64,000 nucleotides of DNA from assembly GCA_009741485.1 (NCBI GenBank), contig CM019236.1, forward strand, positions 41,588,805 to 41,652,804, in the 5' to 3' direction. The position numbers were made by a program, and so were the translations under genes. Origin of the DNA: Malurus cyaneus samueli (Eukaryota; Chordata; Aves; Passeriformes; Maluridae). This document shows, in pieces, positions 48,441 through 60,000 of the stretch (the first letter of the stretch is position 1; the number at the start of each line of letters is the position of its first letter). The notes under the pieces are model-generated. The model was not told the origin of the DNA, did not search any database, and saw only the letters and a program-made list of their open reading frames with translations.

Positions 48441-48935
48441 TTTGAAAAATATATTAAATAGGTCCCACACAGCATGTATGCTAACGAATTGTACGTCATA
48501 TTTAGTGTGTGCTGTATGGTATTTGTTGTCTCAGTTTCTTTGTCTTATTGTGTGTAGAGTATTATATATATTGAGTGGTATTTTGTGTTGTATTTGGAAT
48601 TTTCTGTATTTGCACTGTATGGCATGACACTGTTTGTATGCAGGTATTGCATTGTAATGCACGGTACAGGGTTGTGTTATGTTGCACGTATCATCTCTGG
48701 CAATGCATTTTGTGTCATGGTACGTATGGTCTGTATGAGATTGTGTTGTGTGTACAGCACTGTCTGTCATTTATGGGCTGCAAGCTGTTTGGTTCTGTGT
48801 GTGCACCCGTGGGGTGTGTATTCCATGAGTACTGGCAGTACTGCCTTGGATGTATTGTAAGGATCAGTGTTGGATGGGGTCATATTGTATAGAGTTGCAC
48901 CTTTTGTATGTTATGCATTATTGTATTGATTAGGA
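48441..48935. repeat. Degenerate G/T-rich sequence, inverted counterpart of the A/C-rich blocks
   Basis: The plus strand is G/T-rich here: 'tattgtgtgtagagtattat', 'tgcactgtatggcatgacac', 'gtattgcattgtaatgcacg', 'ttgtgttatgttgcacgtat'. These resemble the reverse complement of the blocks at 46190-47705 (for example 'tgcactgtgtttgtattg' from block 1). Plus-strand translations give the same Cys/Val/Leu-rich peptides as minus-strand translations of the A/C blocks. The simplest reading is an inverted copy of one degenerate repeat. Confidence 0.65.
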
Positions 48936-51704
48936 TGTGTGATATAGGTATTGGTATTGGCATTCAGTCGAACCTCTGACTTGGAATAGACCAAACCCCT
49001 GGGGTGCTTTTCTTCCCATACAGCAGCGCCCCAGAACTGCAGTGATAAAATAGGACACAGGCCACTGCATACCCACCTGTTGTACTCAACACCATTAACA
49101 CTTAATAAAGAAAAACCAGGCAGCATGTAGCTTTTCAGATAATCACTAGTTTCATGTCCCACTACTGTAAGTTCATCATCCTCTGTAGTGACTTCTGAAA
49201 GCTGTTAGTCCCATATTCAATAGAATGAACTGATACCATGCTTCACACCCACCCACCCCCTTCGTCCCCACCCTTAATTTGTATCCACTCACTTTATTCG
49301 TTAGTATTTCATTTGTATTTATGCCTTCTGGATTAGGCTGCTTACTGGACACACTGATACAATGAGAACAAAGTTCTCTTTTATGCCAGTGCTCTTTAAC
49401 TAAATCTTCTCAGAACTTGGATTGTATAATCAAGGCTAATGGGGAGACCATGCTCAGGAGTGTCTTAAAACAATTTTTAAAAGCCTGTTTCATTTCTTTG
49501 CACACAAACAATAATTGGAACAATAATCAAGTTCTACAAGAACAAGATTTCTGCCACACAAACCTTGCTGTGGCACCAAAGAATGAAATGGCAGGGAAAG
49601 AACTTGATTTAAGATGGCTGTGACTTTCACAGACCATGCACATTTCACATGCGTTTTACAGCATAAATGTAGCTAGTTTACAGATTTTTGAGAAGTTGGT
49701 GTTGCTTGATTTTGGTGGTGTGAGTGTGTGTTCAGCTCTTGGTCATTATTCATTGTATTTTTGAACTGCTGTGTTCCAGAACAGCTTTCTGTTTCTGGGA
49801 TTTGAAATTTAAAATAATATATATGCAATCTGACTCACCTTTTTCTTTCTGAAAGCTAGATTTTAAAGGTATATAGTCACAGCATTTTCCTCAGCTTCTT
49901 TTAAGCTGCGTCTGGGACTTGGAAGACCAACTTCAATATTGCTAGACTTCAGTTGCTAAAAAAATAAAAAAATCAAAAGGAAGTCTTGTTTGTAATTTTA
50001 TGGCTGCCTCTTACTAACATTGTGAACACAAACTGTAGTGCATTCCTCTGCTCAGTCATGACTGTTTTTGTTGAAGCAGTATCTGAAAACACCATGTGCT
50101 GATAAAGTGCATGAAATATTTTTAAAGCATGTGGGGGCTGGTGCATACTTGCCAAATTTCTAATTTGTGTTAAAACTCCAGGATGAGGAAAGGAGATTTT
50201 GATTAATGGAAATTTTGGTTAATGGACAGAAGACCAGTATTTTGTGATGTGGAATTTCAACAATTTTGAGTGAAATTCCATGGTCTCAAGTCTTCATGAA
50301 CAGAAAGCAAAGACCTGTATAAATTCAAGCTGACTGGAATGTATGTAGCTTGTTTCTTTCTTATGTGAAATCTGTGAGCTGTGTTCACTGATGGAGTTCT
50401 GCTTAGGTAGGTTTATTACTCCTTTCTAGCAGTAGTTTAACTATCTAGCTAAGCTTGGTTTAGGGCTTCAGTAAGAACAGAACTTGGCTGAGGAGAAATG
50501 CATTTCTCAAAAAGTACGAACATACTGTAGTGTATTTGAGACTGAAGGTCACCAGTTTACAGAACACATAAGGTTGTTAGGAACTGCTTAGGTTCAAAGG
50601 CACGTGGAATTGTTAAAATCAAATCCCCAGAAAGCTGCTAGGAAAAATTTGAAAGATGAATACAAGTGCACATGGGAGACTCCATAGACCAGGACATGTG
50701 AGCCAAGGATTTAAAAAAATGTCCAGTACATTTAGGCTCAGGATTAGGATATATATTTGAAAACACATCTTTTGCTTTACAGAGGAAATGTAATATATGT
50801 CTGCTGAGGAATAATCTGCCATTAGGGAGTACAGCTGTGCTAGGAGGGGATTTTGTTCAAAATAGTCAGGTGTCGACAGTTTAAGAGGTGCTGACGACAT
50901 TAACACAAAGAATTGCAGACTCATCAAGAGGATGAGCTTTCCTTGGGTTTTCCTGTAAGAGAGATCTCTTGCTTGCTTGCTGTCTGTCCTGGTTTTGTAA
51001 AAAGCAGCGTTTTTTCATAGGAGAGGTGATCCAGCCCCATCTTTGACACACATCTGAGACTGAAGAATACTCTGGAGAGCACAGATGCAAATTCAGACCT
51101 GGGATTACTAAGAGAAAAATTACAGTATAAGTTTTAAGTGAACTACTATAGGTCTAAGACAGGTAAACAAGCCTGAGAAGCTCAGTTGATTATCAGAAGA
51201 AGCTGAGAAGTGACCTGACTAACACAGAAAAGTGATATTCGGGAACTGATAAGACAAAAGCATAATGGGATTCAGCCGCCAGAAGCAGAAATGTAACAAT
51301 TTCAATACTAAAATATGATGCAAATCTCTAGTAGGATAGCCTAACATTTAAAGAGCTTATCAGAGAGGATAGTGAACTTGCTATTGTTCCATAACTTTAT
51401 AAAAGACATGTCTACAATGTTAAATTGGACTCTGTAGCTTGAATAAGTGGCTCAGACTTTGTTAGTAAATCCTGAAAATGCATCAAATACAAATTATATG
51501 TATTCAGATAACTGCTTGAGTAAACTGATATATTTAGACATAAAGATAATTTTGGGCTTCATACAAATATTAATAGTATCTCAACATTTAGGTAAGTTAA
51601 TGTCAAAATACTTAGATGGCAATAAGTAAACAATAGAAGTACACGTCCAATGCATTCCAGCATGGCACTGGCCTTCTAGGGAAATAAATTATATCGTGTG
51701 TTAT
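48936..51704. other. Gene-free sequence
   Basis: No gene is supported. The stretch includes a C-rich patch near 49246-49263 and a 15-bp near-perfect direct repeat at 50196-50226. The rest is unique AT-rich sequence. Confidence 0.5.
50196..50226. repeat. 15-bp near-perfect direct repeat
   Basis: 'attttgattaatgga' at 50196-50210 and 'attttggttaatgga' at 50212-50226 differ by one base. Confidence 0.85.
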
Positions 51705-51829
51705 CTATACTCTAAATGTGCTGAAACCCAGGACAGCAATCTTGTTGGTTAATGACAGGTCCAGGTTGTGCAGGTATTGGACAAGAGCCTTCTGGACAGG
51801 AATCTGTTCATCTCTGACAGCCCTCAGTT
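51705..51829 (-). other. Candidate terminal or isolated coding exon, unidentified
   Basis: On the minus strand a textbook acceptor-like sequence ('cttctttttcatttttctat' then AG) precedes a 125-nt open segment starting at 51829. After two bases that would complete a split codon, the frame reads 'LRAVRDEQIPVQKALVQYLH' then 'NLDLSLTNKIAVLGFSTFRV' and stops at 51705. The first 35 codons are strongly G/C-ended in an AT-rich setting, and the peptide looks like an amphipathic helix. I do not recognise the family. No good donor follows, so it would be a terminal exon or a broken one. A resemblance of the stretch near 51722-51738 to an LTR start was considered and judged weaker. Confidence 0.3.
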
Positions 51830-53245
51830 CTATAGAAAAATGAAAAAGAAGAAGCAGTGGAGTGATGGATTGTAACAGGCTCCTGGATACTGTCTTGCAT
51901 ACTTTCCTGGATACTTATTTCATTGCCCCCGTTTAGGTTAAGAATTTGTGAAGAGGACAGGAAAAGCCATCCACAGGTTTTGGGAGTGTATATGGGCTGG
52001 TAGGGCAAGAAACAGAATATTCCTTTTAAATTAACCTTGTTGGTGTGATCTCCACAGGGCACAAGGAAATTTAAATAATTATACTTTAAATAATAATAAT
52101 TAAATAACACTATCATTGTTTCCACAGTTTTCCAAACTTGTTTTTCCTTTGCTTCTGCTTCTGTGATTTTGTTTGGTATTTCGAAAATCTTGTGCTCAGG
52201 AAAGCCAGAAAGGGGATACAGGAGGGAAAAGGCCACACTAATAAGATTCAATTAGGAAGTTCTTGGCCCGATTGTGTCATGAAAAAGATAATTGCTCTGG
52301 AGAGTAACAGTTCAAACACTGCAACTCAGCAGAGAGAAAAGGTGAAGTGTTTGTCTTGTGCATGTACTGTGAAGAAGGTGGTGAACTCTGGATCTGAAGA
52401 GAACATCATGTCATCATTTGTTGTAGCAGTGTATTTTGTGTTAATCTGCTAGACTTCAAAAATCAGCAAGTTGCAAAGGGCTTTTACATCAAAATGCCCT
52501 CTATTTAAATACTTATTATCTCAGGTAATTTAGATGGAGTATAGAACACACAGCTTCTGCTTCTTTTCCTCTACTCACTTCTGTACCTATTACATAAACC
52601 CTACCTAGTCCACAGTGATTGCTTGATTAACCCATTAAGTTATCAGCAGGGCACATTTGCAGGGCATATTCACTCTAGATGTTATTGTTCAATTCAAATA
52701 AAAGTGAAATGGTTTTCACAGGGTATAGCCTAGAAGCAGTTTCCCACACTAGTTCAAACAATGATAGCATGTGATAGCAAATATAGGATACGCCAGATGG
52801 GAAAATAGAATACGCAAAGTCCAAAAAAACAGGCAAAATTAGACTCTGGTGCTGTTAGAAATTAAAGGTGCTATTAGAACAGGGGGATGCAATAAACAAT
52901 AGAATTGGAAGCTGATGCAACTCAACTGAATGGATTAACTGCTACTAAATTCAGGACTATGCAGACAGAATAATCCTGGAATAGGTTGTTTTGGTTTGGA
53001 ATTAAAGGATTTATCTGCAGATTGTTCTTTGTTCTCCTCAGTTTTGCCCGATGCTGAACTGATTCTGTGTGGGGAATATGTTGTTATGGCAACCTATAAG
53101 TTAATCTTGATGTTGCAGACTTAGAAGTTATGTTACTATTAAAACAGGATTCAGGAAATGCATAAATACAATTTTGTTTCCTAAACGTAATTGTAGATAT
53201 TTTTTTTTGGATGAAGGAGGTATTGTGTTCCAAAGAGAAAACAAT
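51830..53245. other. Gene-free AT-rich sequence
   Basis: The 147-codon minus-strand frame at 51808-52251 overlaps the exon candidate in another frame and shows no codon bias. Nothing else is recognised. Confidence 0.5.
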
Positions 53246-53273
53246 TGTCAATGATGTGCACACATCATTGACA
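53246..53273. repeat. 13-bp perfect inverted repeat, 2-nt spacer
   Basis: 'TGTCAATGATGTG' (53246-53258) and 'CACATCATTGACA' (53261-53273) are exact reverse complements separated by 'ca', a nearly perfect 28-bp palindrome. Composition is balanced, so chance is less likely than for AT-only palindromes. Confidence 0.93.
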
Positions 53274-53915
53274 TATTGTCAACTTTGCCACAGAGAATGG
53301 GAGATTTGGGTGGAAGATGTGCAGGGAGGGTCCTTAAATGAGAAGGAAGAGAGTAAGAAATTAGAGACTTTGAAAAGTAAAGACTGATGCTGCTAAGTGA
53401 GGTTACCCAATGCAACCCTGACTCTTGCTAAATTCACAGCCTTCATTGTTGTCTTTTCTTGCAGGAGAGAACATTGCCTAAAAGCCAGGATGTCACACAC
53501 AAAAGCAAGCGAGGGGCTCGTGCAGTTTTGCTGTCCTGCACATCTGTATGCTTTGATTTTACAGGGCTGCCTACCACTTCCAAGATCTCATTGCATCACA
53601 CTTTATTGCTGCAGCCTTCAGGGTTTCCCTCCAGAATGAGGCCTCCAGCATTGTGTATTTCTACATGTAAAAGCAGAGGCAGTTGTCATCTGGGCCTGAG
53701 TTTTCTATTACATGTACTAAAGAATTCCTGAGTGAACAAAAAATTTGCTTTTGCTCTTATTTGGCTTAAAATCTTGTCTATGGACAAACAGATAGTACAC
53801 CTCCTGTCAAGCTGAGAGCACGTTTCTGACACAACTGAGACATTGGCTGGAGGGGAAAGGAATAATAACAAATTAAGCTCAAATTCTTAATTTTGTGCAA
53901 TTTTTCTTTGTTTTC
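53274..53915. other. Gene-free sequence
   Basis: Two overlapping plus-strand frames (53397-53639 and 53459-53731) lie here, neither with protein-like features. No repeats are recognised. Confidence 0.5.
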
Positions 53916-53950
53916 TCCAGAAGGAACAGATTTCCTCTGTTCCTTCTGGA
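53916..53950. repeat. 15-bp perfect inverted repeat, 5-nt loop
   Basis: 'TCCAGAAGGAACAGA' (53916-53930) and 'TCTGTTCCTTCTGGA' (53936-53950) pair perfectly around 'tttcc'. This is the strongest hairpin in the window. Beyond the 15 bp, pairing continues only patchily, so it is shorter than a normal microRNA precursor. Confidence 0.95.
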
Positions 53951-56615
53951 AGTAAGGTTGATAATTTCATCATGGTGGTAGGAATACTGTGATGAGTCAT
54001 CAGCATCTAGGTTCTTCACTAGCAGTGATACGGTTTATGTGATTTTTTTTCTTATTTTTTCTCAAAAATTTTCAGAAATTATCTCAAGCTTTCACTTGAG
54101 CCAGCAATGACAATATTATATTACACGGGTACATAGTCATAGAATGCCTGAGTTATTGCACTAAAAGTCTATAGAAAACAGTTCCTATTGTTCATCTCCA
54201 AGTTTATCATCACTGGCATTTCAGTTTTGAAGCTGTGATCTCAGGATTCCATGATTCTGGGAATTGGTCATCCTTATCTTGGAATTTGGATTTGATTTTG
54301 AGTCCATAAAGAGTACTCAGTCTTGTGGAAGAATTTTTGTTAGGGTTTGTCTCTCTTTACCTGCTCAGAAAGAACATTTTTACTGCTATTTCATTAATAA
54401 AACATTGTCAACTTTCATAAACTATGTCCAGTAGTCTTTCTAGTCATGCAGAAATACAGCAAACAGGGATGCTTTGAAGAATTCAGATCTGCTTAAAACC
54501 ACTTACAATCTGACATGTTTTTATAGCATATATTGCTCATTTTCCATTAAATCCTCCGGCAACAGAAGTTAGCCAACCATTTTGATACAAGCTGTGCTTT
54601 GCACCCAATTTTCCTTTCTGTGGCGACAAGGAATACTCACACTTTTTTCCTTCTCACTGAAAGAAATCTATTGGATTTTGCATCAGTTTCCAGGACAGGA
54701 ATACATTTTTGTCAAGCAGCAAGAATGATTTATGCAGTTCTGTTTTTAGAGCTGGACTGTTCATGCTTGAATAGAAGAGGGCTTGCCACATCTCTACTCT
54801 GTCAATAAAGAACCTTGGTTTGAGTATTCTTCCAAATATTTGTGCATAAGAATAAAACCTTTTCTGCTTCTTGTGATAAACTAAAAAGAATGCTTGATAA
54901 TTTGCTGATTTCGCCGAGTGAACCTGCGATGTGCTGCAAGGATTTCTCACACTGGCCTTTGGACAGCTTTATGTATCGCCTTTAGGAGACTCTTTAGGTT
55001 ATTCACATCTGCTTTAATAGGACTTGGCAAGTTATATTTCATGTACACACTGCATGATTAGGAGGAATTGATGTATGGAAGCAAGAATGAACTACAAAAG
55101 AAGATCTTAATTTCATACCCCAGGTGTGTGATGTGAGGAAGCTTTGAAACTGTTTGTCACTGTGGGTTCAAAGATTCAGTTTGTGCTTCTCAGCTTATTT
55201 CATGAAAAATTTCTACCTATCAGATTGTGGAAGGGGAAACTAAACACCAACATGAAAGAAGCTTTAAGTTGAATCTGTCACATTAAAGAGACTTTGTTAA
55301 AATAGTGGTAAAAAGCATCCCACAGGGGATTTGTTGGATTTATCCAGGAAAGGATAGCTTTCCTCTGCCTGTGGGGAGGATGATTAGCAAGCCACCAGCA
55401 CATGGAGGCAGTGAGAATTCATTAGAATACAGCCCCGAATAACAGGATTTGCAAATTAGATCTGGTTGTGGGAATTTACATGATATTAGCGGCTAGTGCA
55501 GATGAACTTGGCAAATTCAGTTTTTAAAAAGCTCCCTTTATAATGATTTTATTCAAATTATTATTTTTTTTTTTCCTTTTTAAAAGGTCTTGGCACACAC
55601 ACTCACCTCACTGTTTTGCCCTTCTTGTCTATGTGTCGTCCTTAGTGGTTTATTGAAGGCAGCTATATGTAACTACTTTTTTTTTTTTTTTTTTTGTTCG
55701 TATTATACCTCCTTAAATTAAGCAGCTGACCCTGCTTCTCTCGGGGGGAATTAACTTAGCCTGCCAAATGCCTGTCTCCTATGTAACTACATTTCCATAT
55801 ATCAAAGCGATTTCACCTTTTTCTATTTTGCAGCTAACTAATTGCTACATTTTCTTGGTGTTTTTTTACTGAACTAGTTACCCCAAACTCAATGTTTAAG
55901 GGATCCTTTCCTATGTTTTTACCTCTAGACAGATTTTCTGATTCTCTCATGCATAAGAGAAAGATGTCTCAAGGAAAAGAGCAACCCAAAATTTCTTACC
56001 TTTACAAAAGAGCTGCAAAATTTGAGTCCAAGCAGGTTGGTTTGCTGATTTTTAAGGCTGCTTTCAATAACTCATGATGGGCAGTTCTCAACAACCAAGA
56101 AAGGGAATTATCAGTTCTTCTGTTAGCAAGGTACTGCTGTTGAACATGAAATGCTATGAATCCCTACCATGAGAAGCAACTTTAAAGTCCTGTCACTGGT
56201 TTTGATAGGAGCTGAACAGTGTTTCCAGCATGCTGACAGGCAGAGAGGCAAGATAACTTGTTTGGTTAAATGACTTAAAATTTTCGAAGGTTACTGTACA
56301 GATTAGACTTGTATCACAAAAGTTTTTGTTTCTGGAATCAGCAGTGTAAAGCAAAGTACTAAGAAAGATACTGGTTTTTTTTTTTTCAGCTGATTTTGGG
56401 GAAAAGGAAAAAAAAGCTCAGCCCACGTGGCGTTGTTCAGATATTGTTGTATATTTGTTCACAGGACAGCATGGACCATCTGACACCCTCTTAAGCCCTG
56501 GGTTGACCACTAAAATGAATGAACAGCCTAAAACTGGCTTGCGTGAAGTACCAAGAGTGATTCAAGAATCTCAAATCAGCTTGTTTCTCTATATTTTTTT
56601 TTTCTCCTCCTAAAG
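53951..56615. other. Gene-free AT-rich sequence
   Basis: No gene is supported. A T run of 19 lies at 55677-55695 and shorter T runs near 55564. The stretch 55385-55530 has the look of a conserved noncoding element (unique, non-repetitive, CpG-retaining), which is only an impression. Confidence 0.45.
55677..55695. repeat. Poly-T tract, 19 nt
   Basis: An uninterrupted run of 19 T residues. Confidence 0.9.
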
Positions 56616-56643
56616 AGAAATACTTCTGTGTCCAGTGACCAAG
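56616..56643 (+). other. Candidate 28-nt microexon
   Basis: A strong acceptor-like tract (about 18 pyrimidines, then 'ctcctcctaaag') is followed after only 28 nt by a strong donor 'ccaag|gtaagc'. The enclosed frame reads 'RNTSVSSDQ' with one base over, a hydrophilic Ser/Thr-rich peptide of the kind seen in neuronal microexons. The length is not a multiple of three. Sites this good occur by chance in 64 kb, so the call is tentative. Confidence 0.2.
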
Positions 56644-56869
56644 GTAAGCTTTGCATGATTCTGTCCTGGGAAGAACTCCTACTTTAATATATTACCTGCA
56701 GAGATTTGAGGTAGACATATATAGTTACAGACCTGATATGGGAGTTTGGGGATTTTGAAGAAAGTAAAGGTTTTGAAGCAGGCCCAGACTAATTTTTCTT
56801 CCCACCATCTGTCTTTGTGTCCTTTGCTTGGGCCAGACTTGAGCTCCAGCTCTCTCTACACTGTCAGTG

Positions 56870-57016
56870 AGTCATCGAACTATGGAATACTCTGAGCTGG
56901 CAGTGACCCACATGGATCATTGACGATGACTGTTAAGTCAATGGCCCAGGCAGTGATCACACCCACAACCCTGATGTAATTAGTACCGTGCTCTAACCAG
57001 CTGGGGTCAGCTCAGT
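56870..57016 (-). mobile_element. tRNA-Ile-derived SINE with CR1 tail (TguSINE1-like)
   Basis: Read on the minus strand, the head (57016 down to about 56950) follows tRNA-Ile: 'cagctggttagagcacggta', then 'ctaattacatcagggttgtg', then 'ggtgtgatcactgcctgggc'. These align with the D-arm, the anticodon loop of tRNA-Ile(AAU), and the T-arm/B-box. The tail (about 56920 down to 56870) reads 'aatgatccatgtgggtcact', 'gccagctcagagtattccat', which is the CR1-X-type 3' end. A tRNA-Ile head fused to a CR1 tail is the known design of TguSINE1, a SINE of passerine birds thought to be mobilised by CR1. The copy is diverged and inactive. Confidence 0.75.
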
Positions 57017-60000
57017 CCTCATGTCTAAGATGATAAATTGGATGCTTTCATGTATCCAGCCTTAATAACTAAATTCTTCTCCATCCCTTGCATGTCCAGT
57101 TAATTAAAAATGTGTTTTAAGATTTATATTCCTAGTTCACTGCTTCCAGGACTGTGTGAAATATTATGATTGTCCCAGGCTGAACATTCTCTGGGTACTG
57201 AGCAAAAGCCTTTTCTTGGTGTCCGTTTAGTCCTTTTAAGGACACATGCATATCTCTACAGCCAAGTGATGCAAAACTCAAGCTTGATAGACTTAGTATT
57301 ATTTAGGAGATCCTTCTTGCTCCAACAGCTCTTATACCTGGGGATTTACAGAGTTTATTTAGGGAGAGAAAAAGCAAAGAATCAGAAGTATCTTTTGCAG
57401 AACTCTCCTTGTGCCCTGGTATTTTGACTAACATTAAAGTTAGCAGGCTGCACGTTGTTTGTTTACTGTGACAGGTCAAAAATTCAGCCTGAATGGCTTT
57501 AGTAGAAAACTAAGATCTTTATAATAATTGAAACGGGGATTCTCCAGAAAACTGATTGCTGTATATAATAAGTAAACTAAAACTGCATATATTAATTTTA
57601 AGAGTAACAATAAAATTACCTTATACAGCAGGAGCAAGACTTTCCTTGTGACACCATTAGAAAGCAACATTTGTGATTGCAGAGAATAAGGCTCACACTA
57701 GTCATATTATTTCCAGAAATGCTTGAAGATTTTCTAGATGTCCCCTAGCCATGGCAGAAGGGTATCAGTCTCAAAGTGACATCTACTGCAGAGCATTTAT
57801 AATGTGTGGAGAAGTATTTGCTGGCAGAGAAGAAGCAGAATAATGTGAGAGCTGTGAGGTGGTTTAAAGGTGAGGAAACAAATAGGTGTCTTTGGATAAA
57901 TGCCTGAAATGGAAAGATTAACCAAGCACTCAGTCAGTAAAAACTTCAAAAGTGGATCTTTGGATGTCCAGAAGAAATGCAATTTGGGAAATGATAATAC
58001 TTCTGGGGAATGACAGTACAGTATTTCAATAATGACTGTTCTATGTAAATATATATGGTGTGCTGCTAGGACAAAGCTGCTGCAAGATACTTCACTCTGC
58101 ACTAGGTATGCAAAATGCACTGCTGTGCTGTTATGAAGCACATTTTGCTTGAGTCTGAGAAAAAAGTAAACACTAATACCAGGCCAGATATGTGACTGTT
58201 CGCTCAACTCAGGGTTTGCTCAGATTTTGACCAATCCAGCCCACGCTAAGGCCTGATGTGTGCTCAAAGCAGCACCATTAGATCAAAGTGAGAGTACCAG
58301 GTAAGCAGGACAGGAAGCCATTGCACCATCATGACCACCTGCAACTTTTTGGTCAGCCAGCAATCGTTGGTCTCGAGAAATCCGTAGGTAGCCAAGTTCA
58401 GGTGCTTTGTGTGATAAGACCAGTAGTCACAACGACTGCTTCTGCATCTTTACAGGGAGAAGATTACACTTTAGTGAATTTTTTTTTATAAACCAGTAGC
58501 TGTAGATGTGGTTGAGTATCTGAGGGATGTCTTTCCTCTTGGTAACCCAGCTTAATCTTTAGCCTAAATACAGCCAGTACTTCCAGTAATGAATCTCAGT
58601 GTTTCCAGTGATGAATCTCCTAAAGGACACAGCAAGGTCCAACCTCACGAACTATCCTCCCTGAGAGAAGAATTTCATGGCCCAATCACCCTCAAAACCA
58701 GGGTGAGATCTCTGTGCTGAGATCTCTGTGGACACATAGCCAATGCTATGTCTACATGCCCTTAGTTTAATTATAACAATTTAATTATTTGGGGAATATA
58801 TGGCAAACAAAGCTGAAAGGAAATGGATAAAATGCACATATGTTTCTTGCTGGTGACTCTAATAAATCATTGGTACAGGCAGAGTAGCACATGCCAGAGG
58901 ATAACTGTGCCTCAAAGTGCTCATTACTCATACTGCCAAAACTCTGGCTGGACTTGGGAGAAGTTCCATCCACTTTTTCTCTAGCTGTGTTTGTTGCACT
59001 ACATCTCTGTCTCTTAGTGTCAGGCTTGTTCTCCCAGTGGAAGAAGACTCTGACTAGACAGATTCTGCTCTCCCATCCTTTCTTCTCCCTTGATGGGATT
59101 TTGCCAGTTTAACATGAGTAGGGCCCTGACAAATGTATTTTAAATATAATATAATATCTATATATATTATTAAGTTATGTCTTTTAGTGTTCATAAATTA
59201 TTTTTTGAATTGTTGAGCACATCTGAAAGGAAAGTGTCACTCCTATATTTAGAAAGCTGAAATGAAACTTAAATGAGTATTTTTGATCATCCACTCCAAA
59301 ATTTTCTCCTACAGAAAGACGTTCTACTTGTCAGTGAAGGTTACTGCTGTGCTACATTCATAAAAGAGAAATGGAAATAATAATAAAAAAATTACATAGT
59401 TCCCCGACATTTTGCACGAGAAATAAGAAGGGCTTCTTATGGCAGTGGAGGCAGCTCTGCTTGGGTTTGTAGTAGCCAATTTAAAGAAAAAATTAAGGAA
59501 AATGAGAGAAGTAGCAGACAAAGAACAAGGGGATATCAATGAGTAGGAAGTAATGCCAGAAGTAGCTAAGGATTACTTAAGACTAAACTGAAGTGATAGG
59601 AAAGTATTTCTGTGACAGACTTTCTGGTTAAATTATGAACTTTTGGACTCTCAAGGATTAAAGTTTGGACACCGACTATATACCCTTGATGCATTATGTT
59701 GATTGTACCCAAGAAATTAATGATGTTAGTGCTAACAGCAGCTCCAACATGTCAATGGTTGGTGGAGATCTCTCGGTCACAGAAGGGATTTGTGCAAACA
59801 TCTGTGGGGTAAAATATCACTTCTCTGGAAACAAAAGGAAGGAAACATATTAAACTGACTTCTGAAAAACGCCTTATTGCTTTTAGTAGCTATTTATCTA
59901 GCAGAAAATAAGACCATGTGCAGTGACAGGCATGGGTAAAGGCCAGATTCTTCTTTCTTCCATAATCTGTCCTTATACCTGTAGGTCATCTACACACAAG

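Noticed and set aside
51640..51738. Possible LTR start on the minus strand ('tgtcctgggtttcagc')
   Set aside because: Only the first 16 bases match well; the rest is too diverged to assign, and the coding-like reading of the same bases is better supported.
54138..54165. Possible CR1 terminus ('gtcatagaatgcctgagtt')
   Set aside because: Only about 18 bases resemble CR1 and the following sequence does not.
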